Source: Mucilaginibacter aquariorum
GTDB lineage: Bacteria > Bacteroidota > Bacteroidia > Sphingobacteriales > Sphingobacteriaceae
Assembly: GCF_024498135.1 (NCBI RefSeq)
Contig: NZ_JANHOH010000002.1
Location: 558,001 to 622,000, forward strand
Direction: 5' to 3'
DNA length: 64,000 nucleotides
Part shown: one piece after another, positions 1-7,900 of the stretch
How the letters are laid out: each line of letters begins with the position of its first letter
Position numbering within the stretch: the stretch's first letter is position 1
The notes under the pieces: generated by a model
The model's input: the letters and a program-made list of their open reading frames with translations, nothing else
Told to the model about the DNA's origin: nothing
Database searches by the model: none
Made by a program: the position numbers and the translations under genes

Positions 1-2
1 GT

Positions 3-17
3 GTGTCAAATTTACAC
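3..17. promoter_or_regulatory. candidate operator palindrome upstream of Nudix regulator
   Basis: The 15-mer GTGTCAAATTTACAC is an imperfect palindrome (GTGT/ACAC arms) about 80 bp before the Nudix-type regulator gene. Position and symmetry fit an autoregulatory site, but the window edge cuts off the left context. Function is inferred. Confidence 0.3.
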
Positions 18-96
18 CATTAAATTTATTTATATATTTTTACATTAAAAATTAAGGATATATATTTAGACACAATTAACCTAACAGATTAATCCC

Positions 97-792
97 TTGG
101 AAGTAAAGTTACCTACATTTAACTCAGTTTTTTCTATAGACTGTGTCATATTTGGTTTTGAAGCCGGAGAACTTAAAATATTACTTATAGAACGTAATGA
201 GGAGCCTTTTAAGGATTGGCTTGCCTTACCGGGATATATTGTTGAACAGGATGAGAGCATTGATGATGCTGCCGAGCGTATTTTATATGAGCTTACCGGC
301 CTGCGCGACCTGCATATGCAGCAGTTTCACACCTTTGGCGAAGTTAACCGCCACCCGCAGGGGCGCGTAATAACCGTTGCTTACTATGCGCTGATACGTA
401 TAAACGGGCAAAAAGAAGTGAAGCCGGTAACGCAGTATGCTAAAAACGCGTTTTGGCACCCGGTAAACGATCTGCCTAAACTGGCATTTGACCACAGCGA
501 AATATTTGAGACCGGATTTAACAAGATCCGCCGCAGGCTAAACTATCAGCCTATAGCTTTTGAATTACTGCCAGAGAAATTTACGCTTACACAATTACAA
601 TCGTTATACGAAGCGGTGCTAAACAAAAAGCTGGATAAACGTAACTTCCGCAAAAAAATGCTGAGCTATGGCTTTTTAAAGGAGCTGGACGAAAAACAAA
701 AAGGGGTATCGTATCGTGCAGCCAAGCTGTACAAGTTTGATCGCCGCAAATACACCAAAATCTTTCAGAACGATCTGAACCTGGACAAGTAG
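97..792 (+). CDS. Nudix-domain transcriptional regulator (NrtR/AraR-like)
   Basis: The 231-residue protein has an N-terminal Nudix fold (about residues 8-140) and a C-terminal winged-helix region (about 150-225, with the basic stretch KKLDKRNFRKKM). This is the layout of NrtR-type regulators, which use the Nudix domain as a sugar-nucleotide or sugar sensor and bind DNA with the C-terminus. The Nudix box is degenerate: the usual REXXEE core reads RILYEL and the second Gly of the GG pair is Tyr, so hydrolase activity is probably lost. The start is a TTG at 97; no in-frame ATG lies nearby. In Bacteroidota such proteins often control sugar catabolism, but the regulon cannot be read here because upstream genes are missing. 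Confidence 0.8.
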   Translation: MEVKLPTFNSVFSIDCVIFGFEAGELKILLIERNEEPFKDWLALPGYIVEQDESIDDAAERILYELTGLRDLHMQQFHTFGEVNRHPQGRVITVAYYALIRINGQKEVKPVTQYAKNAFWHPVNDLPKLAFDHSEIFETGFNKIRRRLNYQPIAFELLPEKFTLTQLQSLYEAVLNKKLDKRNFRKKMLSYGFLKELDEKQKGVSYRAAKLYKFDRRKYTKIFQNDLNLDK

Positions 793-805
793 TTTGCAGT
801 GGGCG

Positions 806-897
806 GTTTGCAGTTAGCAGCCCGCTTCTTAAAATATATAAACAAGAAAGCCGGTAAGTTACTTACCGGCTTTCTTTATGTTTTGCTAACTGCAAAC
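806..897. repeat. 14-bp inverted repeat flanking a terminator
   Basis: GTTTGCAGTTAGCA at 806-819 is repeated exactly in inverted orientation at 884-897, with the terminator hairpin 844-876 between the arms. The two convergent genes end on either side. It may be a small palindromic interspersed element that carries a terminator. Confidence 0.55.
844..876. terminator. bidirectional terminator between convergent genes
   Basis: A perfect 15-bp stem (AAGAAAGCCGGTAAG against its complement) encloses a 3-nt loop TTA. It lies between the convergent Nudix regulator and BadF-type kinase genes and ends in a T-rich tract on both strands. Confidence 0.85.
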
Positions 898-913
898 TAA
901 CAACTGCCAACTG

Positions 914-1774
914 TTACAACTGGCTTGGCGCTAATTCTAAGTGGTATTTAACCAGGTTATCTATAGGCGAGCGGATAATGTTACCAACGGTCATGCCGTT
1001 TTCGGTACAAACCTCTTCCAGTACATTACGGAAGTTATAACCTACAGATCCGATACAGTTAAAAGTATATTTCTGATAGTCGGGGTAGTGTGTAACCAGG
1101 TTACGGAAAAAATCTTCAAAAGAAGTACGCACCAGGTTGCGCGAATATTCAATGTTTACAATGTTATCATAAACAAACTTGCTGAAGCTTGCGCAAAAGC
1201 GGTTAGCCCTTGGCTGTGTGTAAACAATTTCGTTTATATCATCAGGCGTAAGCTTAAAGGTTTCCCAAAAGTTTTTGCGTACAGCCTCTGGCATGTAGCC
1301 GCGTAAATAATCAACCAGTAACTTTTTACCAATATGGCAGCCGCTACCTTCATCGCCCAGTATGTAAGCACCCGAATCAATGTTGTTGATAACCTCGCGG
1401 CCATTGTATAAACATGTGTTGGTGCCGGTACCTAAAATGGCTGCAAAGCCTTCGTTGTTACCTAACAGGGCACGCGCTGCAGCAAGCAGATCGTGGCCAA
1501 TATAAATTCTCGATTTTGTAAAAACTGCCTGCATGGCATCCTCAACAATCTTTCGCATTTCAGGAGTTGAACAGCCTGCGCCGTAATAGTTAACTTCTGT
1601 AATTTTATCCTTTTCCAGGTCGGTAGGCAGGCTTTCCTTTAACGATTGAATGATGTAATCAGTGCTTGAAAAATAAGGATTATAGCCTTCAGTGTTAAAA
1701 TACACCTTTTTACCATCTTCGGTAACTAAACACCAGTTTGTTTTGGTGGAGCCACCGTCAGCAATTATGATCAT
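914..1774 (-). CDS. BadF/BadG-type ATPase, N-acetylglucosamine kinase-like
   Basis: The 286-residue protein belongs to the sugar-kinase/Hsp70/actin-like fold. The N-terminal phosphate-1 loop is ADGGSTKTNW (residues 5-14), and a second glycine-rich motif GTGTNTCLYNG with GDEGSG follows near 115-145. These are typical of BadF/BadG/BcrA/BcrD-family N-acetylglucosamine kinases, which phosphorylate amino sugars in the cytoplasm. Length fits the family and the start is immediately before the phosphate loop. No amino-sugar transport or deaminase gene is adjacent, so the exact substrate is inferred from family only. Confidence 0.8.
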   Translation of the reverse strand: MIIIADGGSTKTNWCLVTEDGKKVYFNTEGYNPYFSSTDYIIQSLKESLPTDLEKDKITEVNYYGAGCSTPEMRKIVEDAMQAVFTKSRIYIGHDLLAAARALLGNNEGFAAILGTGTNTCLYNGREVINNIDSGAYILGDEGSGCHIGKKLLVDYLRGYMPEAVRKNFWETFKLTPDDINEIVYTQPRANRFCASFSKFVYDNIVNIEYSRNLVRTSFEDFFRNLVTHYPDYQKYTFNCIGSVGYNFRNVLEEVCTENGMTVGNIIRSPIDNLVKYHLELAPSQL

Positions 1775-2276
1775 AAAATAAGTTTTTAAAAAAAAATTGG
1801 GTTAAAAGTATGATTAACTTATTGTAAAAAAAACACTTCTTAGTTTTAAAAAGTAAAAAAGCAATATTAAACAAGTCAAAACCTTGTTTTTATATATAGA
1901 TTTCAACTTTTTTATGCTAAAATAAAATTTAGCCAAAAGGTGTAATTAATAAGTTTTTCAAAAAAATAATATCTGTCTGTTGTACATGTAAAGCACTATT
2001 TTAATTGATAGTGCCGGTTTATAATCAGATACAATTATATGTAAATTTTAACAAAAATTTATTGATGGTGTTTTTTGTAGCGCTAAATATATTTGCGGGC
2101 AATAAATGCTGTTTAGAAAGCGCAATTGCAATCCATCATTGGCAGCCGGCCAGTTTCTTATCCGCTTTAATAAATTAAGACCTTTTAAGAATAAAAAATG
2201 TAATTTCAGTTTAATACGATAGCTATTGCCTGTTTCATCCAAAATTCGCATATTTGCACCGCGAAAAAATCGCGAT
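1775..2276. other. AT-rich intergenic region, no gene seen
   Basis: About 500 bp of AT-rich DNA separates the kinase start from tRNA-Arg. It holds a weak 7-bp stem near 1869-1889 (AAACAAG/CTTGTTT) and, at its right end, the tRNA promoter. I see no convincing coding sequence; the minus-strand reading frame crossing the tRNA is not protein-like. Confidence 0.6.
2226..2256 (+). promoter_or_regulatory. candidate promoter of tRNA-Arg
   Basis: TTG at 2226-2228 and CATATTTG at 2249-2256 match the Bacteroidota -33 TTG and -7 TAnnTTTG elements (7 of 8 in the -7 box) with 20 bp between them. The tRNA begins 20 bp downstream, after a short CGCG-armed hairpin leader. Confidence 0.45.
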
Positions 2277-2350
2277 GGTCCCATAGCTCAGCTGGATAGA
2301 GCAACTGATTTCTAATCAGTAGGTCTCAGGTTCGAATCCTGATGGGATCA
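2277..2350 (+). tRNA. tRNA-Arg (anticodon TCT)
   Basis: A full cloverleaf can be drawn. The acceptor stem GGTCCCA pairs with TGGGATC (one G-T), the D arm is GCTC/GAGC, and the anticodon stem ACTGA/TCAGT holds the loop TTTCTAA with TCT at positions 34-36. The T arm is TCAGG/CCTGA with loop TTCGAAT and the discriminator base is A. CCA is not encoded. Confidence 0.96.
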
Positions 2351-2357
2351 CGAGCAA

Positions 2358-2389
2358 AGCTCTTCTAAGTAATTAGAGGGGCTTTTTTT
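2358..2389 (+). terminator. terminator of tRNA-Arg
   Basis: AGCTCTTCTAA pairs with TTAGAGGGGCT (two G-T wobbles) around a GTAA loop and is followed by a run of seven Ts, 8 bp after the tRNA end. Confidence 0.85.
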
Positions 2390-2426
2390 ATGGTTTGTGC
2401 GAAATTACTGCGCCTATTATTTTGGA

Positions 2427-2519
2427 TTACTTCCATCGGTTCTTAGCCTCATCCATCAAGAATTGCGATATTCCACTTAATCCGGTAGCTTTGCCGTTGC
2501 CAATTTTAATACCTAACAT
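2427..2519 (-). CDS. possible 30-residue peptide or gene remnant
   Basis: A minus-strand frame with ATG at 2519 encodes 30 residues (begins MLGIKIGNGKATG, ends DEAKNRWK). It sits between tRNA-Arg and the divergent DUF4062 gene; the two start codons are 3 bp apart. The composition looks protein-like, and it could be a small gene or the tail of one lost when DNA was inserted at the tRNA. I do not recognise it, and 30 codons without a stop can easily arise by chance. Confidence 0.2.
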   Translation of the reverse strand: MLGIKIGNGKATGLSGISQFLMDEAKNRWK

Positions 2520-2521
2520 GT

Positions 2522-3778
2522 ATGGATCAATCAAGTGAATATCACTTCCCAATATTTATTAGTTCGACAGATTATAATTTGAAAGATTTACGTGCCGAAC
2601 TCGCTCGATTTTTAAGTGAGCTCGGATATCGCCCAATACTAAGCTCTGCCGAAGGATTTCCAGACAGTTCCCCCAATCTTGAACCATGGGAATCTTGTAT
2701 CCCGGTGCTTGAACAATCATTTGTAATGGTTTTAGTGATTGATGGTAGATATGGCACTGCTTTAGATTGGAAGAATAGCCACACATGCCTTCAAGAGAAG
2801 AATATTTCTCCTACCCACGGAGAGTATATTTATGCGCACCACTCACGGAAAAGAATGCTGGTCTTTATTCGAGATGAAGTGATGACCTATTATCAGTCCT
2901 ATCGTACTGCTTTTAAAAAGTGTGGAAAGGATTTTGAGAAAACGAAGGAGGTTATGGAACAAACATTGCCGGAATACATTGACTTTGAGACCTTGCAGTT
3001 CGTACACCAAGTCAAGACAACAAAACCTATCCCATGGATAAAGGAATTTAAAGATATCACCGAAATTAAGAAAGAGGTGCAAAAGAAAATGCTTAATGAA
3101 CTTGCAGAGTTGTTTTTGATCAAAAACGCCCGCTTAGAAACCGTTGTCAGTTCCTTCGACAAGGTAATGCATACACTTTCCATAGATGAACAAAGGAACG
3201 TTTTAAACCGAATAGGTGCTACTAAACAATTGATAGGTACCGTGGAGGAAATCGCAACTTATGAAAAAGAACTGCAAGAAAAAACAGAAGCGCTAAGCAA
3301 AATAGAAGGCCAAAATAAACAGGACAAGGATAAGTACGAAAAATCGATCATCGATCTTAAACAAAAAATTAAAAAGCTGGAGGCAAAAAGCCAAGAGTCA
3401 TCGGATGATAGTTACTATATCAGAAATGGAAGCGTGCAGGTCAATCCCAATTACGTTCCGCCCGTTAGTGGTTATTCAGGCATAACAGGCAGTACAATAA
3501 ATGTTGGAGGGACGGGTGCCTATACGTTGTACGGCGCTACTCCAACACCACGCTGTAACAAATGCCAAATGCCTCAAATGGCAAATGTTGGTCTGATTTA
3601 TGGTCATTCATTGCGCAAATGTCCTAAATGTGAAAGAATGTTGTGCAACTCGTGTTGGCCGAGTAATAGCTTTGCTTTAAACATTGCAGCTATAACATCG
3701 CCTGTATTACTAACGGATAGACTTGAATCAGCCAAGCCCAAAGAGGAAGTTTGTCCAGAATGTGTAAGAAACAATTGA
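2522..3778 (+). CDS. DUF4062 domain protein with coiled coil and C-terminal zinc-binding cysteines
   Basis: The 418-residue protein starts with a DUF4062 domain (about residues 8-135): PIFISSTDYNLKDLRAEL, then SFVMVLVIDGRYG and THGEYIYAH. This resembles a TIR-like sensor or effector fold and is common at the N-terminus of large signalling or NLR-like proteins. A long helical, Lys/Glu-rich coiled coil follows (about 240-295), then a Gly/Tyr/Thr-rich linker. The C-terminal zinc-ribbon-like module has four CxxC pairs at residues 345-348, 367-370, 375-378 and 411-414. There is no NTPase domain and no signal peptide, so it is probably cytosolic. It stands alone 170 bp after tRNA-Arg, a common insertion point for accessory genes. 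A role in phage defence or stress sensing is inference. Confidence 0.8.
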   Translation: MDQSSEYHFPIFISSTDYNLKDLRAELARFLSELGYRPILSSAEGFPDSSPNLEPWESCIPVLEQSFVMVLVIDGRYGTALDWKNSHTCLQEKNISPTHGEYIYAHHSRKRMLVFIRDEVMTYYQSYRTAFKKCGKDFEKTKEVMEQTLPEYIDFETLQFVHQVKTTKPIPWIKEFKDITEIKKEVQKKMLNELAELFLIKNARLETVVSSFDKVMHTLSIDEQRNVLNRIGATKQLIGTVEEIATYEKELQEKTEALSKIEGQNKQDKDKYEKSIIDLKQKIKKLEAKSQESSDDSYYIRNGSVQVNPNYVPPVSGYSGITGSTINVGGTGAYTLYGATPTPRCNKCQMPQMANVGLIYGHSLRKCPKCERMLCNSCWPSNSFALNIAAITSPVLLTDRLESAKPKEEVCPECVRNN

Positions 3779-3793
3779 TAAACTATTTGTAAA

Positions 3794-3843
3794 GATATTA
3801 GATATTAAATGTCGCTACTCTTAAATAAACGACATCTAATATC
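3794..3843 (+). terminator. stem-loop after DUF4062 gene
   Basis: GATATTAGAT (3794-3803) pairs exactly with ATCTAATATC (3834-3843), with a nested ATGTCG/CGACAT pair, 16 bp after the DUF4062 stop codon. The downstream tract is A-rich rather than T-rich, so termination efficiency is uncertain. Confidence 0.5.
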
Positions 3844-4031
3844 ATAAAAAGCACATTATAGCACAGGTTGCTTTCGTTTTCGATTTACAATTATACTAAA
3901 TGACCTTGGTTCGAACCTTTCTCGTGCTTGTCTGTGACGAGTGTGTAATATGGCTTAGCATTTGCAGTGCGATTATAGAACCCAACTGTCACAAGTATGG
4001 AGCCAAGGATGACATGCCCTCAACCCTTGCT

Positions 4032-4193
4032 TTATTCATCTTCCTCAGGCGGGATCTCATCAGGTAATTCATCAGGATTTTCCTGTGGTACTTCGGGTAC
4101 CTTGGGGTCGATAGGCTGCTCTATTTCGGGCTTGTCTTCTTTTACAGGCATTTCCTCCGGTTCGTTGGGTATGGTCTGGTGCTTCTTGCTCAT
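4032..4193 (-). CDS. small acidic Pro/Glu-rich protein (53 aa)
   Basis: A minus-strand frame encodes 53 residues starting MSKKHQTIPNEPEE and ending PDEIPPEEDE. It is highly acidic, rich in proline and glutamate, has no hydrophobic segment and is probably intrinsically disordered. The strong codon-level acidity and the repeated P-x-E/D pattern argue for real coding. A longer Ser/Gly-rich frame on the opposite strand over the same bases is its antisense shadow. Short proteins of this type are common unnamed ORFs in Sphingobacteriaceae, as I recall. It stands alone between the DUF4062 and OB-fold genes. Function unknown. Confidence 0.65.
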   Translation of the reverse strand: MSKKHQTIPNEPEEMPVKEDKPEIEQPIDPKVPEVPQENPDELPDEIPPEEDE

Positions 4194-4312
4194 GCGTAAA
4201 TAACATAGCGGCTAATCAGATTGTTTTTTATGCATTAATTAAGCAGCTTCAAACAGGAAGATAAAGCAAACATTAAATTTTCTGTTTTGTAATAATTAAT
4301 ATATCTTAAGGC

Positions 4313-4654
4313 ATGAAAAAACTACTACTTCTTTTCATCATATCGGGTGCTTTTACACTTAAAGCATCGGCACAAACCTTTAATGCCGAAGAGTTTAAAA
4401 GCAACCTCGGTAAAACCAGTACCCTTTGCGATGTAGTATCTTCCGTAAAGATCTTTAGTGATACGCTTACCCTGATAAATATGGGTGGTAATTATCCAAA
4501 CCAAAAGTACACCATAGCCGTAAAAGGAAATAAAATAACGCTGGATTGGGCTAATTTAAAAGGGAAAAATATATGCGTTACCGGTGTGTTCGAAATGCAC
4601 AAAAATCGTCCTGAAATTGTGGCGGCACAACCCGACCAGATAGTAATTAAGTAG
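4313..4654 (+). CDS. secreted small OB-fold-like protein
   Basis: The 113-residue protein has a clear Sec signal peptide (MKKLLLLFIISGAFTLKASA, cleavage near residue 20). The roughly 90-residue mature domain shows an alternating beta pattern with LINMGGNYPNQKYTI and a C-terminal CVTGVFEMHKNRPEIVAAQPDQI. The last stretch is characteristic of small OB-fold proteins related to tRNA_anti-like domains. It is exported to the periplasm, so nucleic-acid binding in the cell is unlikely. It is monocistronic and its role is unknown. Confidence 0.7.
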   Translation: MKKLLLLFIISGAFTLKASAQTFNAEEFKSNLGKTSTLCDVVSSVKIFSDTLTLINMGGNYPNQKYTIAVKGNKITLDWANLKGKNICVTGVFEMHKNRPEIVAAQPDQIVIK

Positions 4655-4805
4655 CAAATGGGTAATTTGCCCCATCAACATTAGCTATAGCGTAATCCAG
4701 GCTTTATATATAAAATAACTATAACTTCATTTTGATGGAATTTAGTTGCTTTAGCGGGACGTGTGTTAACCCATAGTTATGCAATTGAGGGTTCTATGAA
4801 CAAAT

Positions 4806-4844
4806 AAAAAAAATCATTTAAATGAAAATTAAATGATTTTTTTT
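4806..4844. terminator. A/T-flanked hairpin upstream of the NRPS-PKS operon
   Basis: AAATCATTTAA (4811-4821) pairs perfectly with TTAAATGATTT (4829-4839), extended by an A run on the left and a T run on the right. It works as an intrinsic terminator in either direction and insulates the biosynthetic operon from upstream transcription. The rest of 4655-4954 shows no gene. Confidence 0.7.
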
Positions 4845-4922
4845 GACTTTTCCTTACAAGTCCATAAGGTTTAATTTTATAACTTATACCCGATTTTTAA
4901 ACTTGCGCAGCAACTATAAAGG

Positions 4923-4937
4923 TTAGGTGAAACCTAA
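4923..4937. promoter_or_regulatory. inverted repeat just before the NRPS-PKS start
   Basis: TTAGGT-GAA-ACCTAA is a perfect 6-bp inverted repeat with a 3-nt spacer ending 17 bp before the ATG of the assembly-line gene. It could be an operator or a 5'-leader hairpin masking the ribosome-binding region. No regulator gene lies in the cluster. Confidence 0.4.
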
Positions 4938-4954
4938 TCTACTTTTTTAGCTTA

Positions 4955-7900
4955 ATGGACATTCTTACCGATAATAAGTATAATAATATTGTAACTGATG
5001 ATGTGCTTATTCAGCACTTGTTTGAACAGCAATCGCAGCAATACCCGGCGGTTACAGCAGTACAGTTTGGCGATAATAAAATTACCTACGCCGAACTAAA
5101 CGCCAAAGCTGATGAATTGGCCAAAGTTATCTTGTCAGTTTCTCCGGACTCGCTTGTTATTGGTGTAAGTGCCACGCGTTCTATAGAGACCATTATTAGC
5201 CTGTTTGCTATTTTAAAAGCAGGCAAGGCTTATCTGCCTCTCGATCCAACCTTCCCGGCTGAACGCCTGCGGGATATTGTTGCCGATTGTGGTATGGATA
5301 CTATTTTGGCGCCTGAAAAAGACAGGTCGATTTTTGAGCCGATAATTAAAAATGTTATTGTTTCTGATAAGCCGGTAAATTCGCCTGCATCTGTGGGCGA
5401 CTGGGCTAAAACTAAAGTGGCCTATATCATTTACACATCCGGCTCCACAGGTAAGCCTAAAGGGGTTTGCGTTGGGCACGAGGGTGTGGTTAACTTAGTA
5501 AACTGGCATAAACGTATCTCGCCTTATTTGGGTGTGGGTCACAAAACACTGCAATTTTCTCCGCTGGTATTTGACGTTTCGGTAATGGAGATCTTTTGTA
5601 CGCTGTGCATAGGCGGTACCTTGGTTTTGGTAGATGAGGAAACCCGCATAGACCCATTAAAACTTTTGCGTTATGTAGACGGGCAAAAGGTAAATCGTAT
5701 AAGCGTTTCTTTTGTAGCCCTGCAATATTTTACCGAAGCTGCCGATGCCGAGCAGTATTTCCCGCAATCGCTGCAGGAAGTAATAAGCGCGGGCGAGCAG
5801 CTAAAGATCACGCCGCAAGTATCAAGATTTTTTAAGGCCTTGCCGGGATGTGTATTTTACAACATGTATGGCCCAACAGAAGCCACCGTTTTCGCTACAG
5901 CCCTAAAAATGGAAGGCCCCGCCGAAAACTGGCCTTTATTGCCAACCATTGGTAGTGCAATGGATAACGTAACTATTCATGTACTGGATGAACAGCTCAA
6001 CGAGGTTGTCAAAGGCGAACAAGGCGAGCTTTGCATCAGCGGCATAAACCTGGCTTATGGTTATTTGAACCGCCCCGACCTGACCGACGAGAAATTCATC
6101 AACTGGACAGATGCTGCAGGCAAACCAACCCGCATTTATCGCAGCGGTGATCTGGGCAGATGCCTGCCTGATGGTAATATAGAATACCTTGGCCGCCTGG
6201 ATATGCAGGTCAAAATTCGTGGTAACCGGGTAGAAATTGGCGAGATAGAAGTATTACTAAATCAACTGGAAGGGATCCAGCAATCTGTAGTAGTAGCCCG
6301 CGAGGATGTGCCGGGGCAAAAACGTTTGGTGGCTTATCTGGTATCATCAGGTGCAAAAAAGGACATTGCCTTTCTTCGCGATAGCATAGAACAAAAACTG
6401 CCCGACTATATGATGCCCTCGGCATTTGTTTGGGTAGATGGCTTTGCCAAAACAACCAGTGGTAAGATAGACCGAAACGCCCTGCCTGCCCCGGATCTGC
6501 AAAGGCCCGAACTTTCTGTACTCTACAAAGCCCCCATAACCCCTGCCGAAAAGCATGTCGCTGCCTTATGGGCCGAATTGCTGCAGTTGAATAAGGTGGG
6601 TATTTACGATAACTTTTTTGAGCTGGGTGGTAACTCCATATTGGCCCTTAAAACTGTCGCGGGCTTAAAAAAGCTGCATAATTATACCCTGCCAATAACC
6701 AAGCTATACCAGTACCCAACAGTTAACGGTATAGCCGCTTACATTGGAGGCGACAAAATAGTAGCCAAAGTAATGGCTAACAAACCCAAAAAAGATAAAA
6801 GCAACAACGATATAGCCGTAGTAGGTATGGCCGGCCGTTTTCCCGGCGCCAATAATATTTATGAGCTTTGGAAGGTGCTGACCGAAGGGCGGGAAACCAT
6901 CTCTTTTTTTACTGATGATGAGCTCGATCCAAACATTCCGTTTGGTATTCGCAATGCGCCAAACTATGTTAAGGCACGTGGTATAGTAGAAGATGCGGAA
7001 GGTTTTGACGCGACGTTTTTCGGTATAAGCCCCAAGGTGGCCGAACTGATGGATCCGCAGCACCGGGTGTTCCTTGAACTGGCCTGGGAAGCTTTAGAAA
7101 CCAGCGGGCATTTGCCGGCTAAATATTCAGGATCGGTAGGGGTGTTTGCAGGCACAGGCAACAATACATACTATACCAACAACGTACTTTCCAACACCGA
7201 AAAGATAGAGAATGTTGGCAGTTTCCTGGTATCAACCATAAACGAAAAAGATTACATAGCCACCCGCACCGCTTACGAACTTAACCTGAATGGCCCGGCA
7301 GTGAGTGTGCATGCGGCATGCTCTACCTCATTATTAGCCATTGCACAAGCTGCAGATAGCATCCGTAACGGCCAATGTAATGTGGCGCTGGCGGGTGGTG
7401 CATCTATCAGTTCGCCAATAAAAAGCGGGCACTTGTACCAGCAGGGCACTATGCTTAGCGCCGATGGACATTGCCGGTCGTTTGATGCGGAAAGCGACGG
7501 TACAGTATTCAGCGATGGCGCGGGTGTTGTGGTACTAAAAAGCCTTGAAGAAGCCGAGCGCGACGGCGATACCATTTATGCTGTTTTAAAAGGCGTTGGC
7601 TTAAATAACGATGGCGGCGGCAAAGGCAGTTTTACCGCGCCAAGCGCAACCGGACAGGCAGGGGCCATTGCAATGGCTATTGCCGACGCGGATATCGACC
7701 CATCGACAATCACCTATGTGGAAGCCCATGGCACAGCCACATCGTTAGGCGACCCGATAGAAATTGAAGGATTGAACCTTGCCTTTGGCAAACAGGATAA
7801 AAACCAGTATTGCGCCATTGGGTCTATAAAAAGTAATATGGGCCATTTGGTGGCCGCGGCAGGTGTGGCTGGTTTCATTAAAACTACTCTGGCATTGTTC

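Noticed and set aside
2048..2284. Minus-strand 78-codon frame crossing the tRNA 5' end
   Set aside because: It overlaps the tRNA and its promoter and shows no protein-like pattern.
3903..3925. GGTTCGAACCT resembling the tRNA T-arm, possible attachment-site duplicate
   Set aside because: Only about 8 bases match the tRNA 3' end (GGTTCGAA); no integrase is present and the match is expected by chance.
3997..4203. Plus-strand Ser/Gly-rich 68-codon frame
   Set aside because: It is the antisense of the acidic Pro/Glu-rich minus-strand frame 4032-4193, which has normal protein composition.
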